DNA from: Wenyingzhuangia sp. 2_MG-2023
Lineage (GTDB): Bacteria; Bacteroidota; Bacteroidia; Flavobacteriales; Flavobacteriaceae
Reading direction: 5' to 3'
DNA: 64,000 nt
Assembly (NCBI RefSeq): GCF_030548295.1
Contig: NZ_JAUOSB010000002.1
Coordinates: forward strand, 188,001 to 252,000
The position numbers and the translations under genes were made by a program. This document shows positions 1 through 8,887 of the stretch, piece after piece. How positions within the stretch are numbered: position 1 is the stretch's first letter; every line of letters begins with the position of its first letter. Under the pieces are notes generated by a model. The model was given only the letters and a program-made list of their open reading frames with translations. It was not told where the DNA came from and searched no databases.

Positions 1-2371
1 CATCGGCAAATACACCTTGTTGAGGAGGAGTAATTAGCACCAATCCGTTTTGATACGGAGCTAAAAAGTTTACTCTTCTTTCTTTAACACCTGCTGCATA
101 TCTAGAAAAGTCCCAATTGGTAACTTGTGCTCCTGGCCAAGAACCATTCATTCTACTAAACACAAAAGGATTGTTTTTCTCAAATTCTTCATCGTAAAAA
201 GTAGTCCATTTTACATTAGCTCCATCGTTTAAAAAGTGATGATCTGGTTCTTTCATACTAACATGTACTGGCGATAAACTTAAAATTTGATTACGCTTAG
301 GAACATACAAAGCTCCTTTGGCAATTAACTCCCAATAGACACTCATATAATCTTGATCTATAGAAAAGTTGTTAATAAACTGGGCTCCGTTAGAAGTATG
401 AAAAATTAACATTCTTAAAAAATGGCTTGGTAATCTTTGATAACCTAACTGACGAGCTCTATCTATAGAAACATTGTCTGGAACTGCACGAGTTCCCCAA
501 CCGTTTACAACACCACTTGTCCACATTCCCATTCTACCTGCCAAACTAAATTCCATTGTTTTATCGGTAGTTTCTTCCATAGAAGGTACAAATACATCAG
601 CAAACTCTCCAGACATTAATCTAGACCATTCACTTAAATAATTAGATCCTAACCAAAACACATTTTTATTTCTTAAAAACACATTAGTATTTTTTCCTTT
701 TGCATAATCAGCTAAAGGATATATTAAATGATTGGTTAAAAAACTTAAATTTTCTGGATTGTGATCTTCTACTTCCGGATAAATTAACACCGTCTTTTTT
801 CCATCTGCTTTGTCTATTACTTTTTTTGTAGTTTCTAAACTAAACATAAAAGGATCGTTACCATGTCCTGCCCAATAAGCAACTCCAGGCTCTCCATTGT
901 ATTCTTTTGTTATAGTTTCTACAGCTTGTTGCTGGGTTAACGTATATTTCTTTCTTCTATCTCTTGCTTTTTTATACTTAGCATTTGTAAAACTAGATCT
1001 ATCAAACTTTTCTACATTTCTTAAAAATATAGAATTTAAAAAGATTGGATTATGATACTTTTTATCAATATTATTCTTTAGACTAACCAAATTATCTGGC
1101 ACACCTTCTGTCATTAAAAACACAGATTCTGATTGATTTTGCCATTTTGGTTTCTCAAAATCTTTTAAATTTTGGGCTACTTTTTCTCTTTCCTCTATAA
1201 TTTGTGCAATCTTCCCTTTAGGTTCTAACTCTTTAAACTTTTTTTTCCAATCTTTCTGATCCGTATCTATTACATGTATACAACTCCCTCCACTTTGTGA
1301 ACTAGCTAATAACACTTTATTTGTTTGAGAATCTTTCCATAAATCATTATACGCATAAGTTCCTTCTAGCCTTTCTTCTTTGGCTGGATTCTCAACATTG
1401 TACAAGCGAATTTGATTCCCTGCTCTGCTTAAAAAAGTTTTTTGATCAATTAATACCGTATGCACAATATCGTATCCAAATTTAACTTTGTTGATTTGTT
1501 TAAAACTAAAAGTATCCTTTTCTAAATCGTAAGTTGAAACTAGTAAATCATTTACATGTGCCGATGCTCCAAGAACAACATCTTGATTTCCATCATTATT
1601 TACATCTACAATTTCTACATGCCCAATAGGTCTAATTCTTATTTTGTTTTTTAGTTCCTTAGGAGCTACAATTTTTGTTTTTTTAAAAGGAGTTTCTTCT
1701 AAAGGATTAAAGAAATATAAAGTTCCAGGAACATTCATATGATTGTTACTCCCTAAAACTAACAACACTTCGGTACCATCAGCTTTTTTAACAGGCCTAA
1801 TAAAATTGGCAGCACACTCATTGCTTTTAGGCATTTCCTTTTTGTACTTGCTCCAAGGTTTTTCTATAGAAAACACAGAAGAATGAATTGTTTTTAACAA
1901 CATTCCTTTAGCAGATAAATAATAAATATTTTTGTCAAAACCACCTGCAACTACATAAGATTTATTTCCGTTTTTAAGAATGGTAACAGCATACATAGGT
2001 GCATCATTCTTTTTAAAACTCCACAACAATTTACCTTTACTATCTAAGCAATAAATAGAACCATCTGCGTTGGCAACAACAATTTCATCTTTCCCATCAT
2101 TGTTTAAATCTCTACACCACAAATCGTGATTCATAAACCCTGACAATTTGTTTTCCCATAAAGTTTTTCCTTCATAAGAAACACCAATCAAAGTACCTTC
2201 AAAACTACTTCCTACAATATAAGACTTCCCTTTATTCTGAGCAGTTCTCACTTTAGAAATTGTATACCCTGTTTCAATGCTGTAAAGAGCAGAACTGGTA
2301 TTTATTTTTTGTGCATTTGCAACCAAAACACTCAAAAAAACACTCAAAAAACAACACATTTTATTTTTCAT
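1..2371 (-). CDS. Secreted beta-propeller-like protein, partial (runs off the left edge)
   Basis: An open frame of 790 codons runs leftwards from an ATG at 2371 and is still open at base 1, so the C-terminus is missing. The N-terminus (MKNKMCCFLSVFLSVLVANA) is a Sec signal peptide. The first half has propeller-type repeats with FG-GAP/PQQ-like strands such as DLNNDGKDEIVVANADGSI and DVNNDGNQDVVLGA. The second half is not a fold I recognise; it contains a WAGHGNDPF stretch. N-terminal propellers followed by a catalytic half occur in some marine polysaccharide hydrolases and lyases (lambda-carrageenase type, GH150), and the neighbouring GH43 and T9SS proteins fit such a role. That substrate assignment is only inference. 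Confidence 0.75.
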   Translation of the reverse strand, partial: MKNKMCCFLSVFLSVLVANAQKINTSSALYSIETGYTISKVRTAQNKGKSYIVGSSFEGTLIGVSYEGKTLWENKLSGFMNHDLWCRDLNNDGKDEIVVANADGSIYCLDSKGKLLWSFKKNDAPMYAVTILKNGNKSYVVAGGFDKNIYYLSAKGMLLKTIHSSVFSIEKPWSKYKKEMPKSNECAANFIRPVKKADGTEVLLVLGSNNHMNVPGTLYFFNPLEETPFKKTKIVAPKELKNKIRIRPIGHVEIVDVNNDGNQDVVLGASAHVNDLLVSTYDLEKDTFSFKQINKVKFGYDIVHTVLIDQKTFLSRAGNQIRLYNVENPAKEERLEGTYAYNDLWKDSQTNKVLLASSQSGGSCIHVIDTDQKDWKKKFKELEPKGKIAQIIEEREKVAQNLKDFEKPKWQNQSESVFLMTEGVPDNLVSLKNNIDKKYHNPIFLNSIFLRNVEKFDRSSFTNAKYKKARDRRKKYTLTQQQAVETITKEYNGEPGVAYWAGHGNDPFMFSLETTKKVIDKADGKKTVLIYPEVEDHNPENLSFLTNHLIYPLADYAKGKNTNVFLRNKNVFWLGSNYLSEWSRLMSGEFADVFVPSMEETTDKTMEFSLAGRMGMWTSGVVNGWGTRAVPDNVSIDRARQLGYQRLPSHFLRMLIFHTSNGAQFINNFSIDQDYMSVYWELIAKGALYVPKRNQILSLSPVHVSMKEPDHHFLNDGANVKWTTFYDEEFEKNNPFVFSRMNGSWPGAQVTNWDFSRYAAGVKERRVNFLAPYQNGLVLITPPQQGVFAD

Positions 2372-2466
2372 TAGATTCACTGTTTATTACTTAATTATTC
2401 TCGATTAAAACATTTTTTTTTTCAATTCCGACGTCTTTGAAAATATATAATTTGTATTTCCAAACA

Positions 2467-2500
2467 AAAAACCTTCTCCATCAAAATGGAAAAGGTTTTA
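2467..2500. terminator. Bidirectional rho-independent terminator
   Basis: An 11-bp inverted repeat with one mismatch (ACCTTCTCCAT / ATGGAAAAGGT) is flanked by A-run and T-run. It lies just downstream of the stop of the minus-strand gene 2522-3847 and upstream of the next gene, so it probably ends that transcript. Confidence 0.75.
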
Positions 2501-2521
2501 TAAGCTTTAAAAAAACATCAA

Positions 2522-3847
2522 CTACATCACTATTTTGATTATATCTTGTTTGCTTCCTTTTGAAATTTTTACAATGTAAATTCCACTAGACAATCCATCT
2601 ACACTTACCTGTTGACCTGTAATAGAATATACTGAGTCTAAATTTGCTCCTGAAACACTAATAGTTCCATTTTCAGTTTTTACAGAAGCCCCTTCTATTT
2701 TAGATGTTTTGGTAGATAATGTTACTCCATCTACCCATTTTAAATCATCTATATACACGACTGTATTTGCATCATCAGCCTTTACTTTTAATGTATATCC
2801 TGCATCTGTAGTTTGTCCAAAAGTAGCTACATCAGAAGTAATAGTATGCCAAGTATCTTTTGCCAAACCTGGATCTATATCAATAGACATTGCCATAAAA
2901 GATGTCACTGGACTTGAATCACTATTTTCTTTAATATTTAATGATAGTTTTGACGGAACAGACTTTCCTGATGGAATATATATATTAGCTTGAATTGCAT
3001 AATCACCTGCAGCAAAACTAACCAATGATGTTCCTGGTGTAGTATTGTATCCTCCTTGAATTTGCTTTTCAGCAGCCCCATCACTTGAATCAAACTTTAC
3101 ACTATGATCTCCAGAATTAGCTTGTTCGTCTGAAAAAGAGAAATATGTATTATTTTGTAAAAACCAACCTGTTGCTCCTGAATTTCCATTTGCTAATGGT
3201 TCTATTATACCATCCACTTCTGCATCGGCTCCTTCAAAACCTAAATATTCTTCCGTAGTATAGCTTTGTATTCCATTATATTCCACAATAGAAATATCAT
3301 CTACATACACAGTAGAAGTTCCAGTAGCAGGTACCGTTCCTTGAAAGTTTATTGTCATCCAATTTTTGTCATCTCCTAGAGCTGAATCAGCAGTAGTCGT
3401 AACAACTTTATAAACTTTTGTCCATACATTTGTTGATACTCCAGAAACATCAATGTTTACCCCAGCACCTTTAATAGGTAAATTTAACACACTTGGTTGC
3501 GTACCACTAGTTACTTTTATCCAGGCAGAAACTAAATAATCTCTTTCCGTTAAACTAAAATTCCCTTCTTTATTTGTATTAGACCTCCATGTTTGTAATT
3601 TAGCCGCAGTAGGATCCCCATCACTGTAATCAAACTCTGCTTTCATACTGTATGTTCCTGAATGTGCTTCATCACTAGATTGTGAAAAACCCGCAACTTG
3701 AGTCCAAGCTGTTACAATATCAGATGTACTACCACTGTAATCTACATTGGTCAATTCAAAACCAAACGCATCTGCATTTAATATTTGTGCGTTTGCACCT
3801 ACGGTCATTAAAAACAATGCCGAAATTTTAAGTATTTGTTTTTTCAT
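2522..3847 (-). CDS. T9SS-exported protein with two carbohydrate-binding-like jelly-roll domains
   Basis: 441 aa. Residues 1-20 are a signal peptide ending ANA. Two related beta-rich modules follow (about 22-190 and 200-375), each ending in a 'VYVDDISIV' or 'VYIDDLKWV' strand as in CBM4/9-type jelly rolls. The last 65 residues (SVSGANLDSVYSITGQQVS onward, ending IKISKGSKQDIIKIVM-like) are a typical type A T9SS sorting domain with the GIYIVK motif. It is therefore probably anchored or released at the cell surface and may bind polysaccharide. No catalytic domain is visible. It lies between the secreted propeller protein and the GH43 gene, all on the minus strand, which suggests one glycan-use locus. 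Confidence 0.85.
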   Translation of the reverse strand: MKKQILKISALFLMTVGANAQILNADAFGFELTNVDYSGSTSDIVTAWTQVAGFSQSSDEAHSGTYSMKAEFDYSDGDPTAAKLQTWRSNTNKEGNFSLTERDYLVSAWIKVTSGTQPSVLNLPIKGAGVNIDVSGVSTNVWTKVYKVVTTTADSALGDDKNWMTINFQGTVPATGTSTVYVDDISIVEYNGIQSYTTEEYLGFEGADAEVDGIIEPLANGNSGATGWFLQNNTYFSFSDEQANSGDHSVKFDSSDGAAEKQIQGGYNTTPGTSLVSFAAGDYAIQANIYIPSGKSVPSKLSLNIKENSDSSPVTSFMAMSIDIDPGLAKDTWHTITSDVATFGQTTDAGYTLKVKADDANTVVYIDDLKWVDGVTLSTKTSKIEGASVKTENGTISVSGANLDSVYSITGQQVSVDGLSSGIYIVKISKGSKQDIIKIVM

Positions 3848-4029
3848 TTGAAAATAATTTTAAATGTTAAAAATTAATACTACGAAATAATGATTTTCTT
3901 AAAAAAAGTATGTCTAGCTGTGTAAATTAAAATTACTCCTCCGTATATTTTTAAATTATCACAAATACGAATCAATCATTCCTTTTGAATTACAAATTTC
4001 ACTGTACTGTCCTGAAATAGCGTTACAAA

Positions 4030-4233
4030 TTAATAAATTAGAGGTAGTGATTCTATATTGCTATATTTTTTGTTTGTGTATTGTTTTCTTTTGAGTTTAT
4101 TTTGCTTGTGCATTTGATTAGGCGTTAGCATATGATTGGATAAATGGGGTCGAAAACCATTGCAATTTTCGATAGAATAATCAAGGCTATCAAACAAACT
4201 GAACTTCCATACTTTATTAAAATTCATAATCAC
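4030..4233 (-). pseudogene. IS3-family transposase C-terminal remnant
   Basis: A 67-codon frame contains ENCNGFRPHLSNHMLTPNQ, the end of the integrase core of IS3-type transposases (consensus Y-N-x-x-R-P-H-x-S-L-x-x-x-T-P), followed by the usual basic tail. The DDE catalytic residues and the N-terminal orfA are absent and no terminal repeats are evident, so this is a decayed fragment in the host flank. Confidence 0.7.
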
Positions 4234-4403
4234 TTTAAATTTAATTTCTACAAAAATGAAATCAAATATTTAAGTTTAAATTCTAGCGGTATAAACTTTG
4301 TCTTTTAGCATACAAAGTAGTTGTTACTAACTCTTTTGTCCAGGCATACATCTAACCTTAAACATTACTGCTTAAGGCTATATTACAATACTTCTATTTT
4401 GTA

Positions 4404-5393
4404 TTATTTTAGTTTTATGACTCCTGTTCTGGTAGGTTTTACAGGGATTATTTCTCCTTTTTCATTAAAAAACAGTTCATCAACACAAATAGATCTTTTA
4501 AACCCACTGTTAGAAATATCTTGAGTATGATAGAAAACATACCATTTTCCTTTGTATTGAACCACAGAACCGTGAGAAGTCCAAGAACTAACGGGCTCCA
4601 TAACTTTTCCTTGATACACAAAAGGCCCGAGCGGATTTTGAGAGGTTGCATACACCATGGTAGCATCTTTTGCCCACCCGTTTGAATAAACATAATAATA
4701 CAAATCTTTTCTTTTAAAGACCCAAGGACCTTCTCCATATACTCCATCTCCTCCGTGATTTACTTGTAGATTTGCAGCACTTTTAGCTCTTTCTTTCCAA
4801 AGCAAGCGTTTACCTTGTTTGTCTAGAATTACAATTTCATGCAAAGATCCCTCTCTTTCAATCATATTCTCTTTTAGCTTTACTACTCTAGCATCTCTAC
4901 ATCCAAAATACAAATAAGCTTGTTTGTCATCATCAATTAAAATACCAGGATCAATTGGTTCGGGTCCTGCAAAGGGTTCTTCTAAGGAATTTATCAAAGG
5001 TTTTCCCAATGCATCTTTAAAGGGCCCTTCTGGATGATTAGCAACCGCAACTCCAATCTTTTTTCTTTCTACAGGAAAATAAAAATAATACTTACCGTTT
5101 CTTTCTACAGCATCTGGAGCCCAAGCCCATTTGTTAGCCCACTTAATATCTTTTAAAGAAAAAATAGCTCCGTGATCATTCCAATCTACCATATTGGTTG
5201 TTGAAAAACAAGCCCAATCTAACATATCAAAATAAGTAGCATCATCTTCATCATGCGAACTATAAACATACAACTTTCCATTAAACACTCTAGCTGATGG
5301 ATCTGCTGTAAATTTATGCGTGATAAAAGGATTTTGTGCAAAAGAGAACCCCATAGAGACTAGGGTTAGAAACAGGAATATATATTTTTTCAT
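4404..5393 (-). CDS. Secreted glycoside hydrolase family 43 enzyme
   Basis: 329 aa with a signal peptide (residues 1-19, ending SFAQ). The five-bladed propeller signature of GH43 is visible: the catalytic base Asp in FTADPSARV (near residue 31), the pKa-modulating Asp in IDPGILIDDD (near 147), and the general acid Glu in GEGPWVFK (near 221). The family removes arabinose, xylose or galactose-type units from glycans; I cannot fix the substrate or subfamily. Its length (about 310 aa mature) equals a single catalytic domain without a binding module. It is the last host gene before the integrated elements. Confidence 0.88.
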   Translation of the reverse strand: MKKYIFLFLTLVSMGFSFAQNPFITHKFTADPSARVFNGKLYVYSSHDEDDATYFDMLDWACFSTTNMVDWNDHGAIFSLKDIKWANKWAWAPDAVERNGKYYFYFPVERKKIGVAVANHPEGPFKDALGKPLINSLEEPFAGPEPIDPGILIDDDKQAYLYFGCRDARVVKLKENMIEREGSLHEIVILDKQGKRLLWKERAKSAANLQVNHGGDGVYGEGPWVFKRKDLYYYVYSNGWAKDATMVYATSQNPLGPFVYQGKVMEPVSSWTSHGSVVQYKGKWYVFYHTQDISNSGFKRSICVDELFFNEKGEIIPVKPTRTGVIKLK

Positions 5394-5510
5394 AATCTTA
5401 AATTATTTGTTGATATTTTTTCTAAATATAAAGAACTAAATAGTTTAACAAAACGTCTAAAACATATGACTATATCTATATCACAAATGAATTAAGAAAA
5501 TTAATAAAAC

Positions 5511-5548
5511 AAAAAAAAGCCTTAAATCGTAAGATTTAAGACTTTTTT
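5511..5548. terminator. Terminator downstream of the disrupted tRNA 3' end
   Basis: Arms GCCTTAAATC and GATTTAAGAC, tetraloop GTAA, with an A-run on the left and a T-run on the right. Read on the minus strand it follows directly after the tRNA-like 3' end at 5549-5565, the normal arrangement for a tRNA gene and its terminator. Confidence 0.75.
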
Positions 5549-5565
5549 GTTGTCCCACAAGGACT
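5549..5565 (-). other. Probable attL core: 3' end of a minus-strand tRNA
   Basis: On the minus strand this 17-mer reads AGTCCTTGTGGGACAAC, which looks like the end of a tRNA T-stem plus the 3' acceptor strand (perhaps tRNA-Gln in flavobacteria, from memory). No tRNA body continues to the right, so the gene was cut here. A near copy (14 of 17 identical) is at 15877-15893. It is read as the left attachment core of the integrase-bearing element; the exact crossover is not known. Confidence 0.55.
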
Positions 5566-5620
5566 AGGATTGATATTAAAAACCACTAAAAAAACCATAT
5601 AATTACTTATGATTACGGCA

Positions 5621-5646
5621 AAGATTGATATTTTTACTTATATTTG
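5621..5646 (+). promoter_or_regulatory. Integrase promoter with operator-like half site
   Basis: The Bacteroidota -7 element TATATTTG (5639-5646) is preceded by AGATTGATATTTTT (5623-5636). Almost the same arrangement occurs at 16959-16982 in front of the prophage tRNA region, where the ATTGATAT half is part of a perfect palindrome. It probably drives the integrase gene 128 bp downstream, and the shared half-site suggests a common regulator. Confidence 0.5.
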
Positions 5647-5686
5647 CTGATATAAAACACTATAGCGGTATCTAGTATCGTTGATT

Positions 5687-5705
5687 ACTGTGCAAATACT
5701 GTGCA
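5687..5705 (+). repeat. Integrase arm-type direct repeats (left)
   Basis: TGTGCAAATAC followed directly by TGTGCAG gives two copies of TGTGCA at an 11-bp period. The same 17-mer, TGTGCAAATACTGTGCA, recurs at about 15802-15818 close to the right core. Short direct repeats near the core are typical arm-binding sites of tyrosine recombinases. Confidence 0.55.
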
Positions 5706-5773
5706 GTTTTTAAAGTAGGTTAGTTGTTAATATAGAAATTACTGGGAAGTTTTCTAATATAAAATAAACGAAT

Positions 5774-7066
5774 ATGGCGAGCTTAAACTTCATGCTTAGA
5801 GGGGCTAAAAATCCCTCACAAGTATACTTTAGATTTAGCGGGACAGGTATTGATTTTTTTATCAAGACAGGGATATATGTAGATCCTAAATGTTGGGATA
5901 AAAAGAATCAAAAAATCAAAAACGTTATTTCTATAAAGAATAGAGACGAGATAAATAGAAAGATTGCTTATTTTAAAATAGAGGTTTTGGATAACTTCAA
6001 TTCTGATTTTATGAATGGAACTATAATTGATAGGGTTTGGTTTGATAACCAAGTCCGCTTATTTTTTAATAGGCCAAAAGAAGAGATCCGTTTGACTAAT
6101 AAAAATCACACTATTTATCTTGTAGATTTTTGCCAATGGTGGCTAGATAATAAAGCTAACAGATGGCTGACTTCAAGTGATGAGTACATGAGTAAAGGAG
6201 TCAAGAATCAATATTCTATTTTTGTAGACAAGCTTGTCAATTTTGAAGGAAAAACAAAAATTAAATTAACTGGGGATTTACACTCAGTGATCAATGATTT
6301 TGTGAAAAAAATGATAGACGAATCTTATTCCCCCGCAACTATATCAAGAAATGTAAAGAGGTTTAAATTTTTCTGCAATCGAGCTTCAGATGAAGGATTG
6401 AAAATTGACTCTTCTTATAAGGGTAGAGTATTTGTTCCAAAGCAAAAAGAAATACTAGAGCCTTTTCTAAGTCCTAGAGAATTGGCTAAGGTGTATAATT
6501 TAAAATTAGACATTAGCGATCCTATGGATGATGCTAGAGATAATCTACTTATAGGTTGTTGGTCTGGACTTCGTGTTAGTGATTTTAACTCAAGGTTAGA
6601 TATTTCAAATTTTATTGACGATTATATTGAGATTATAAATCAAAAGACAAAAGCCCGTGTTTCTATTCCAGTTCATCCAGTGATAAAGCAAATTTTGATC
6701 AAAAGAAATGGTCGTCTGCCTAAAAAGACTAGCGACAAGGATTTTAACGAGAAAATTAAAGTCATTAGTAAGCTATGTGGTTTCAAGGAAATGATGGAGG
6801 GAAGATTGGTTGATCCTAGTGTAAATAGAAAAGTACAGGGTGTTTACGAAAAATACAAATTAGTATCTTCGCATATATGTAGAAGGAGTTTTGTTACTAA
6901 TCATTTAGGGAAAGTACCTAACGAGGATCTAATGAGAATTGGAGGTTGGACAACTGTAGAAATGATGATGACTTATCTCAAGAGAACCAGTAGAGAGCAT
7001 GGTAAGTCTTTGATTGAAGTATGGTCTAAAGATGAAGAGCTTAATAAATTGATTAATGGGAAATAG
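5774..7066 (+). CDS. int: Tyrosine recombinase / integrase
   Basis: 430 aa, the usual size for Bacteroidota phage and mobile-element integrases. Residues 1-100 resemble the Arm-DNA-binding domain, 110-210 the SAM-like core-binding domain, and 225-415 the catalytic domain. Visible catalytic residues are R267 (GCWSGLRVSD), K293, H367 and R370 (SSHICRRSF), W392 in place of the second His, and the nucleophile Y401 (MMMTYLKRT). It is transcribed into the element from next to the proposed attL, and its gene is preceded by arm-like repeats. It should catalyse site-specific integration and excision. Confidence 0.93.
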   Translation: MASLNFMLRGAKNPSQVYFRFSGTGIDFFIKTGIYVDPKCWDKKNQKIKNVISIKNRDEINRKIAYFKIEVLDNFNSDFMNGTIIDRVWFDNQVRLFFNRPKEEIRLTNKNHTIYLVDFCQWWLDNKANRWLTSSDEYMSKGVKNQYSIFVDKLVNFEGKTKIKLTGDLHSVINDFVKKMIDESYSPATISRNVKRFKFFCNRASDEGLKIDSSYKGRVFVPKQKEILEPFLSPRELAKVYNLKLDISDPMDDARDNLLIGCWSGLRVSDFNSRLDISNFIDDYIEIINQKTKARVSIPVHPVIKQILIKRNGRLPKKTSDKDFNEKIKVISKLCGFKEMMEGRLVDPSVNRKVQGVYEKYKLVSSHICRRSFVTNHLGKVPNEDLMRIGGWTTVEMMMTYLKRTSREHGKSLIEVWSKDEELNKLINGK

Positions 7067-7097
7067 TAGATAACTTAATTAAAATTCACGAAAAATA

Positions 7098-7472
7098 ATG
7101 AAAGATTCAGAAATATTAAACAGCCTAATGAAAGAATTGGATGTTACAGGAAATTCATTTTCCTTGAAATTAGGATATAAAAGTCCTGCATCAATTTACG
7201 GAGTATTAAATCGGGGCGAGTCAATATCTCCTGGTATGATAAATAGGATCATGTTGAAATATCCTAATGTAAACGAGTTGTATTTAAAAACAGGCTCTAG
7301 TCCTATTTTATTAGAAAAAGAAGAAGAGATAGGTCAATCTAATCTTATGGGTAGGAAGCCTAGTATGAATATGCTGTGGGCTTTAATGTTAGATATGTCG
7401 GAGAAGATGGAGGTGATGGAACAAAAGTTAGATGAGATTTTGGCAAAAAAAAACTCCGAAACCAACAATTAG
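7098..7472 (+). CDS. HTH-type regulator, repressor-like
   Basis: 124 aa. Residues 1-60 form an HTH of the XRE type: SILNSLMKELDVTGNSFSLK, then a GYKSPASIYGVLNRGESISPGM recognition segment. The pattern '...INRIMLKYPNVNELYLKTGSSPILL' is typical of Bacteroidota phage CI-like proteins. The C-terminus (90-120) is a predicted coiled coil (MWALMLDMSEKMEVMEQKLDEI) for oligomerisation; no LexA-type peptidase is present. It lies 31 bp after the integrase, probably co-transcribed, and may control integration or lysogeny. Confidence 0.7.
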   Translation: MKDSEILNSLMKELDVTGNSFSLKLGYKSPASIYGVLNRGESISPGMINRIMLKYPNVNELYLKTGSSPILLEKEEEIGQSNLMGRKPSMNMLWALMLDMSEKMEVMEQKLDEILAKKNSETNN

Positions 7473-7489
7473 TTAGTTCGGAGTTTTTT
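7445..7489. terminator. Bidirectional terminator between convergent genes
   Basis: Arms ACTCCGAA (7453-7460) and TTCGGAGT (7477-7484) with flanking A-run and T-run. It overlaps the stop of the rightward regulator gene and sits at the end of the leftward XRE gene. Confidence 0.8.
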
Positions 7490-7697
7490 AATTTTCAAGT
7501 ATATCAAGATCGCAGTTTAGTTTCTCAAGCATTTCGATTAATGTCTCGGTGCTTGTTCCTCTTTTGCCGTTTTCAAGATTGCTTATTCTATTTTGGTATC
7601 TTTTGTCTCCAAAAACGTGCTCGGAAAACTCAGCTTGTGTCATTCCTAAAGCTTTCCTTTTTTCGATTACAAAATTTATGAGTTTTTTCTTCAACAT
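7488..7697 (-). CDS. Small XRE-family HTH protein
   Basis: 69 aa, almost entirely one HTH_3 domain: KRKALGMTQAEFSEHVFGDKRYQNRISNLENGKRG, with the 'GMTQ-E-A' helix 2 and 'R-SN-ENG' recognition helix, followed by TLIEMLEKLNCDLDI. It is HipB/antitoxin- or Cro-sized. No toxin gene is adjacent that I recognise, so a Cro-like or transcriptional switch role is as likely as an antitoxin. It is convergent with the repressor-like gene 7098-7472. Confidence 0.8.
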   Translation of the reverse strand: MLKKKLINFVIEKRKALGMTQAEFSEHVFGDKRYQNRISNLENGKRGTSTETLIEMLEKLNCDLDILEN

Positions 7698-7754
7698 TTT
7701 TGTCGTCTTTAATTATTGGTTTTTTATTATGTTTGTTGCTTAAAAATAATTATC

Positions 7755-8000
7755 ATGTACCCAAAAATTATATCTCCTTATTTGACTAGTGTAGATCAAG
7801 CTACAAATGAAATATATGTGCTTCATAGAGAAGATCCTCAGTTTTTGGTTTGGGTAAAACAGGAAGTACCAGTAAGGTTCGTACTGATAGAAACATACGA
7901 TTGCTCCTTATCTAATGAAGAGTTGTTGGCTCATCCGTCAGTTCAAGGAGCAAAAGATTATGTTTCAAAATTGTTTCAAAATTCTTTTGATAAAAATTAG
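7755..8000 (+). CDS. Hypothetical protein (81 aa)
   Basis: The ATG at 7755 is preferred to an upstream in-frame ATG at 7716, because the 13 extra residues are low-complexity hydrophobic. The product (MYPKIISPYLTSVDQATNEI...) is mixed alpha/beta with no family I recognise. It is the only rightward gene between two leftward ones, and its stop overlaps the end of the convergent gene 7997-8533 by 4 bp, which supports a real compact arrangement. Confidence 0.5.
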   Translation: MYPKIISPYLTSVDQATNEIYVLHREDPQFLVWVKQEVPVRFVLIETYDCSLSNEELLAHPSVQGAKDYVSKLFQNSFDKN

Positions 8001-8533
8001 TTTTTGTTTTGTAAACAGATTTGATAATGATGCGTGTCGTGATAAAAAGTAAGTGATTCTTCTTTTACCGTATCTGAATACACTCCAAAGTGAGTTATGA
8101 TCAACTCGTCTTCTTCAAGACTTTCTATTTTTTCCCAAAGTTCTTTTTTTGAGTTGATAAAACTTTCAAGTCCTTCAAAATTAAGATCTGTATCTTCGCT
8201 TATAGTTTTACTTATTTCTCTTGAAATAAAATCCTCTTCATTGTCAAACTCCATATAATTAATAGATCCGTAGTCGTCTCCATAATCGTCTTCTGAAGCT
8301 TTAATGGGTTTGTTAGTCCATCCTTGACTTTCCCATAACTGCCAGCCGTCCTTTTTATGAGCTTTAAAGACTTCTAAGTTATGTTTGTCTGCAAACTCTT
8401 CTAGTTCTTTAAAGTTTTTAAAATTGCTCCCTGTTATTGCTCTGTAAAGATTTTTGGGATATCCGTTTGAACCTTGTGTTATTTCTATATAATCAAGGTT
8501 TTCATTTTCTAAAATTGCGTTAATTGTGTCCAT
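7997..8533 (-). CDS. Hypothetical acidic protein (178 aa)
   Basis: Acidic, soluble, no signal peptide. The middle (about 70-125) is rich in Asp/Glu (EDDYGDDYGSINYMEFDNEEDF). I recognise no domain. It is the last gene of the leftward array and lacks the TTAATCACTACAA leader; the start ATG is preceded only by A/T-rich sequence. The 4-bp gap to gene 8538-8864 suggests co-transcription. Confidence 0.6.
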   Translation of the reverse strand: MDTINAILENENLDYIEITQGSNGYPKNLYRAITGSNFKNFKELEEFADKHNLEVFKAHKKDGWQLWESQGWTNKPIKASEDDYGDDYGSINYMEFDNEEDFISREISKTISEDTDLNFEGLESFINSKKELWEKIESLEEDELIITHFGVYSDTVKEESLTFYHDTHHYQICLQNKN

Positions 8534-8537
8534 TTTT

Positions 8538-8864
8538 TTATTTATTATTTAAGTTGTTCCATTTAACAAATTCTAAAATAGATTTGTAAATAGCATCTAT
8601 TTTGTTGTCTCCGTCTATATTTACAATAGTTTCAGAGGACTGGTTTATTATGATCTCAACAAAACATTGCTCGATTATAATATTAAACAAAGAAGATCCT
8701 TCTTCGTTTTTAATGTTTTCTATTTTTTCAACAAATTCCATAAGAGACTCCCAGTCGTCTTTAAAATTATTGTTAAAATTTTCTTCGTTGATCCAGTTTT
8801 TAATAGGTTCATTGTCGTAAAAAAAGTTATGAAGCATAACCCATTCGTTGTATAAATCTTTCAT
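8538..8864 (-). CDS. Hypothetical acidic protein (108 aa)
   Basis: 108 aa, soluble and acidic (MKDLYNEWVMLHNFFYDNEP...). The C-terminal half alternates hydrophobic and charged residues as in an alpha/beta fold. It sits tightly between two other leftward genes, and GCGACAAA precedes its ATG. No recognised domain. Confidence 0.6.
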   Translation of the reverse strand: MKDLYNEWVMLHNFFYDNEPIKNWINEENFNNNFKDDWESLMEFVEKIENIKNEEGSSLFNIIIEQCFVEIIINQSSETIVNIDGDNKIDAIYKSILEFVKWNNLNNK

Positions 8865-8887
8865 TTTGTCGCTTTTTTTAAATAAGA

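Noticed and set aside
5774-7066. Tryptophan in place of the second catalytic histidine of the integrase as a sign of inactivity
   Set aside because: His/Trp at this position is a known natural variation in active tyrosine recombinases.
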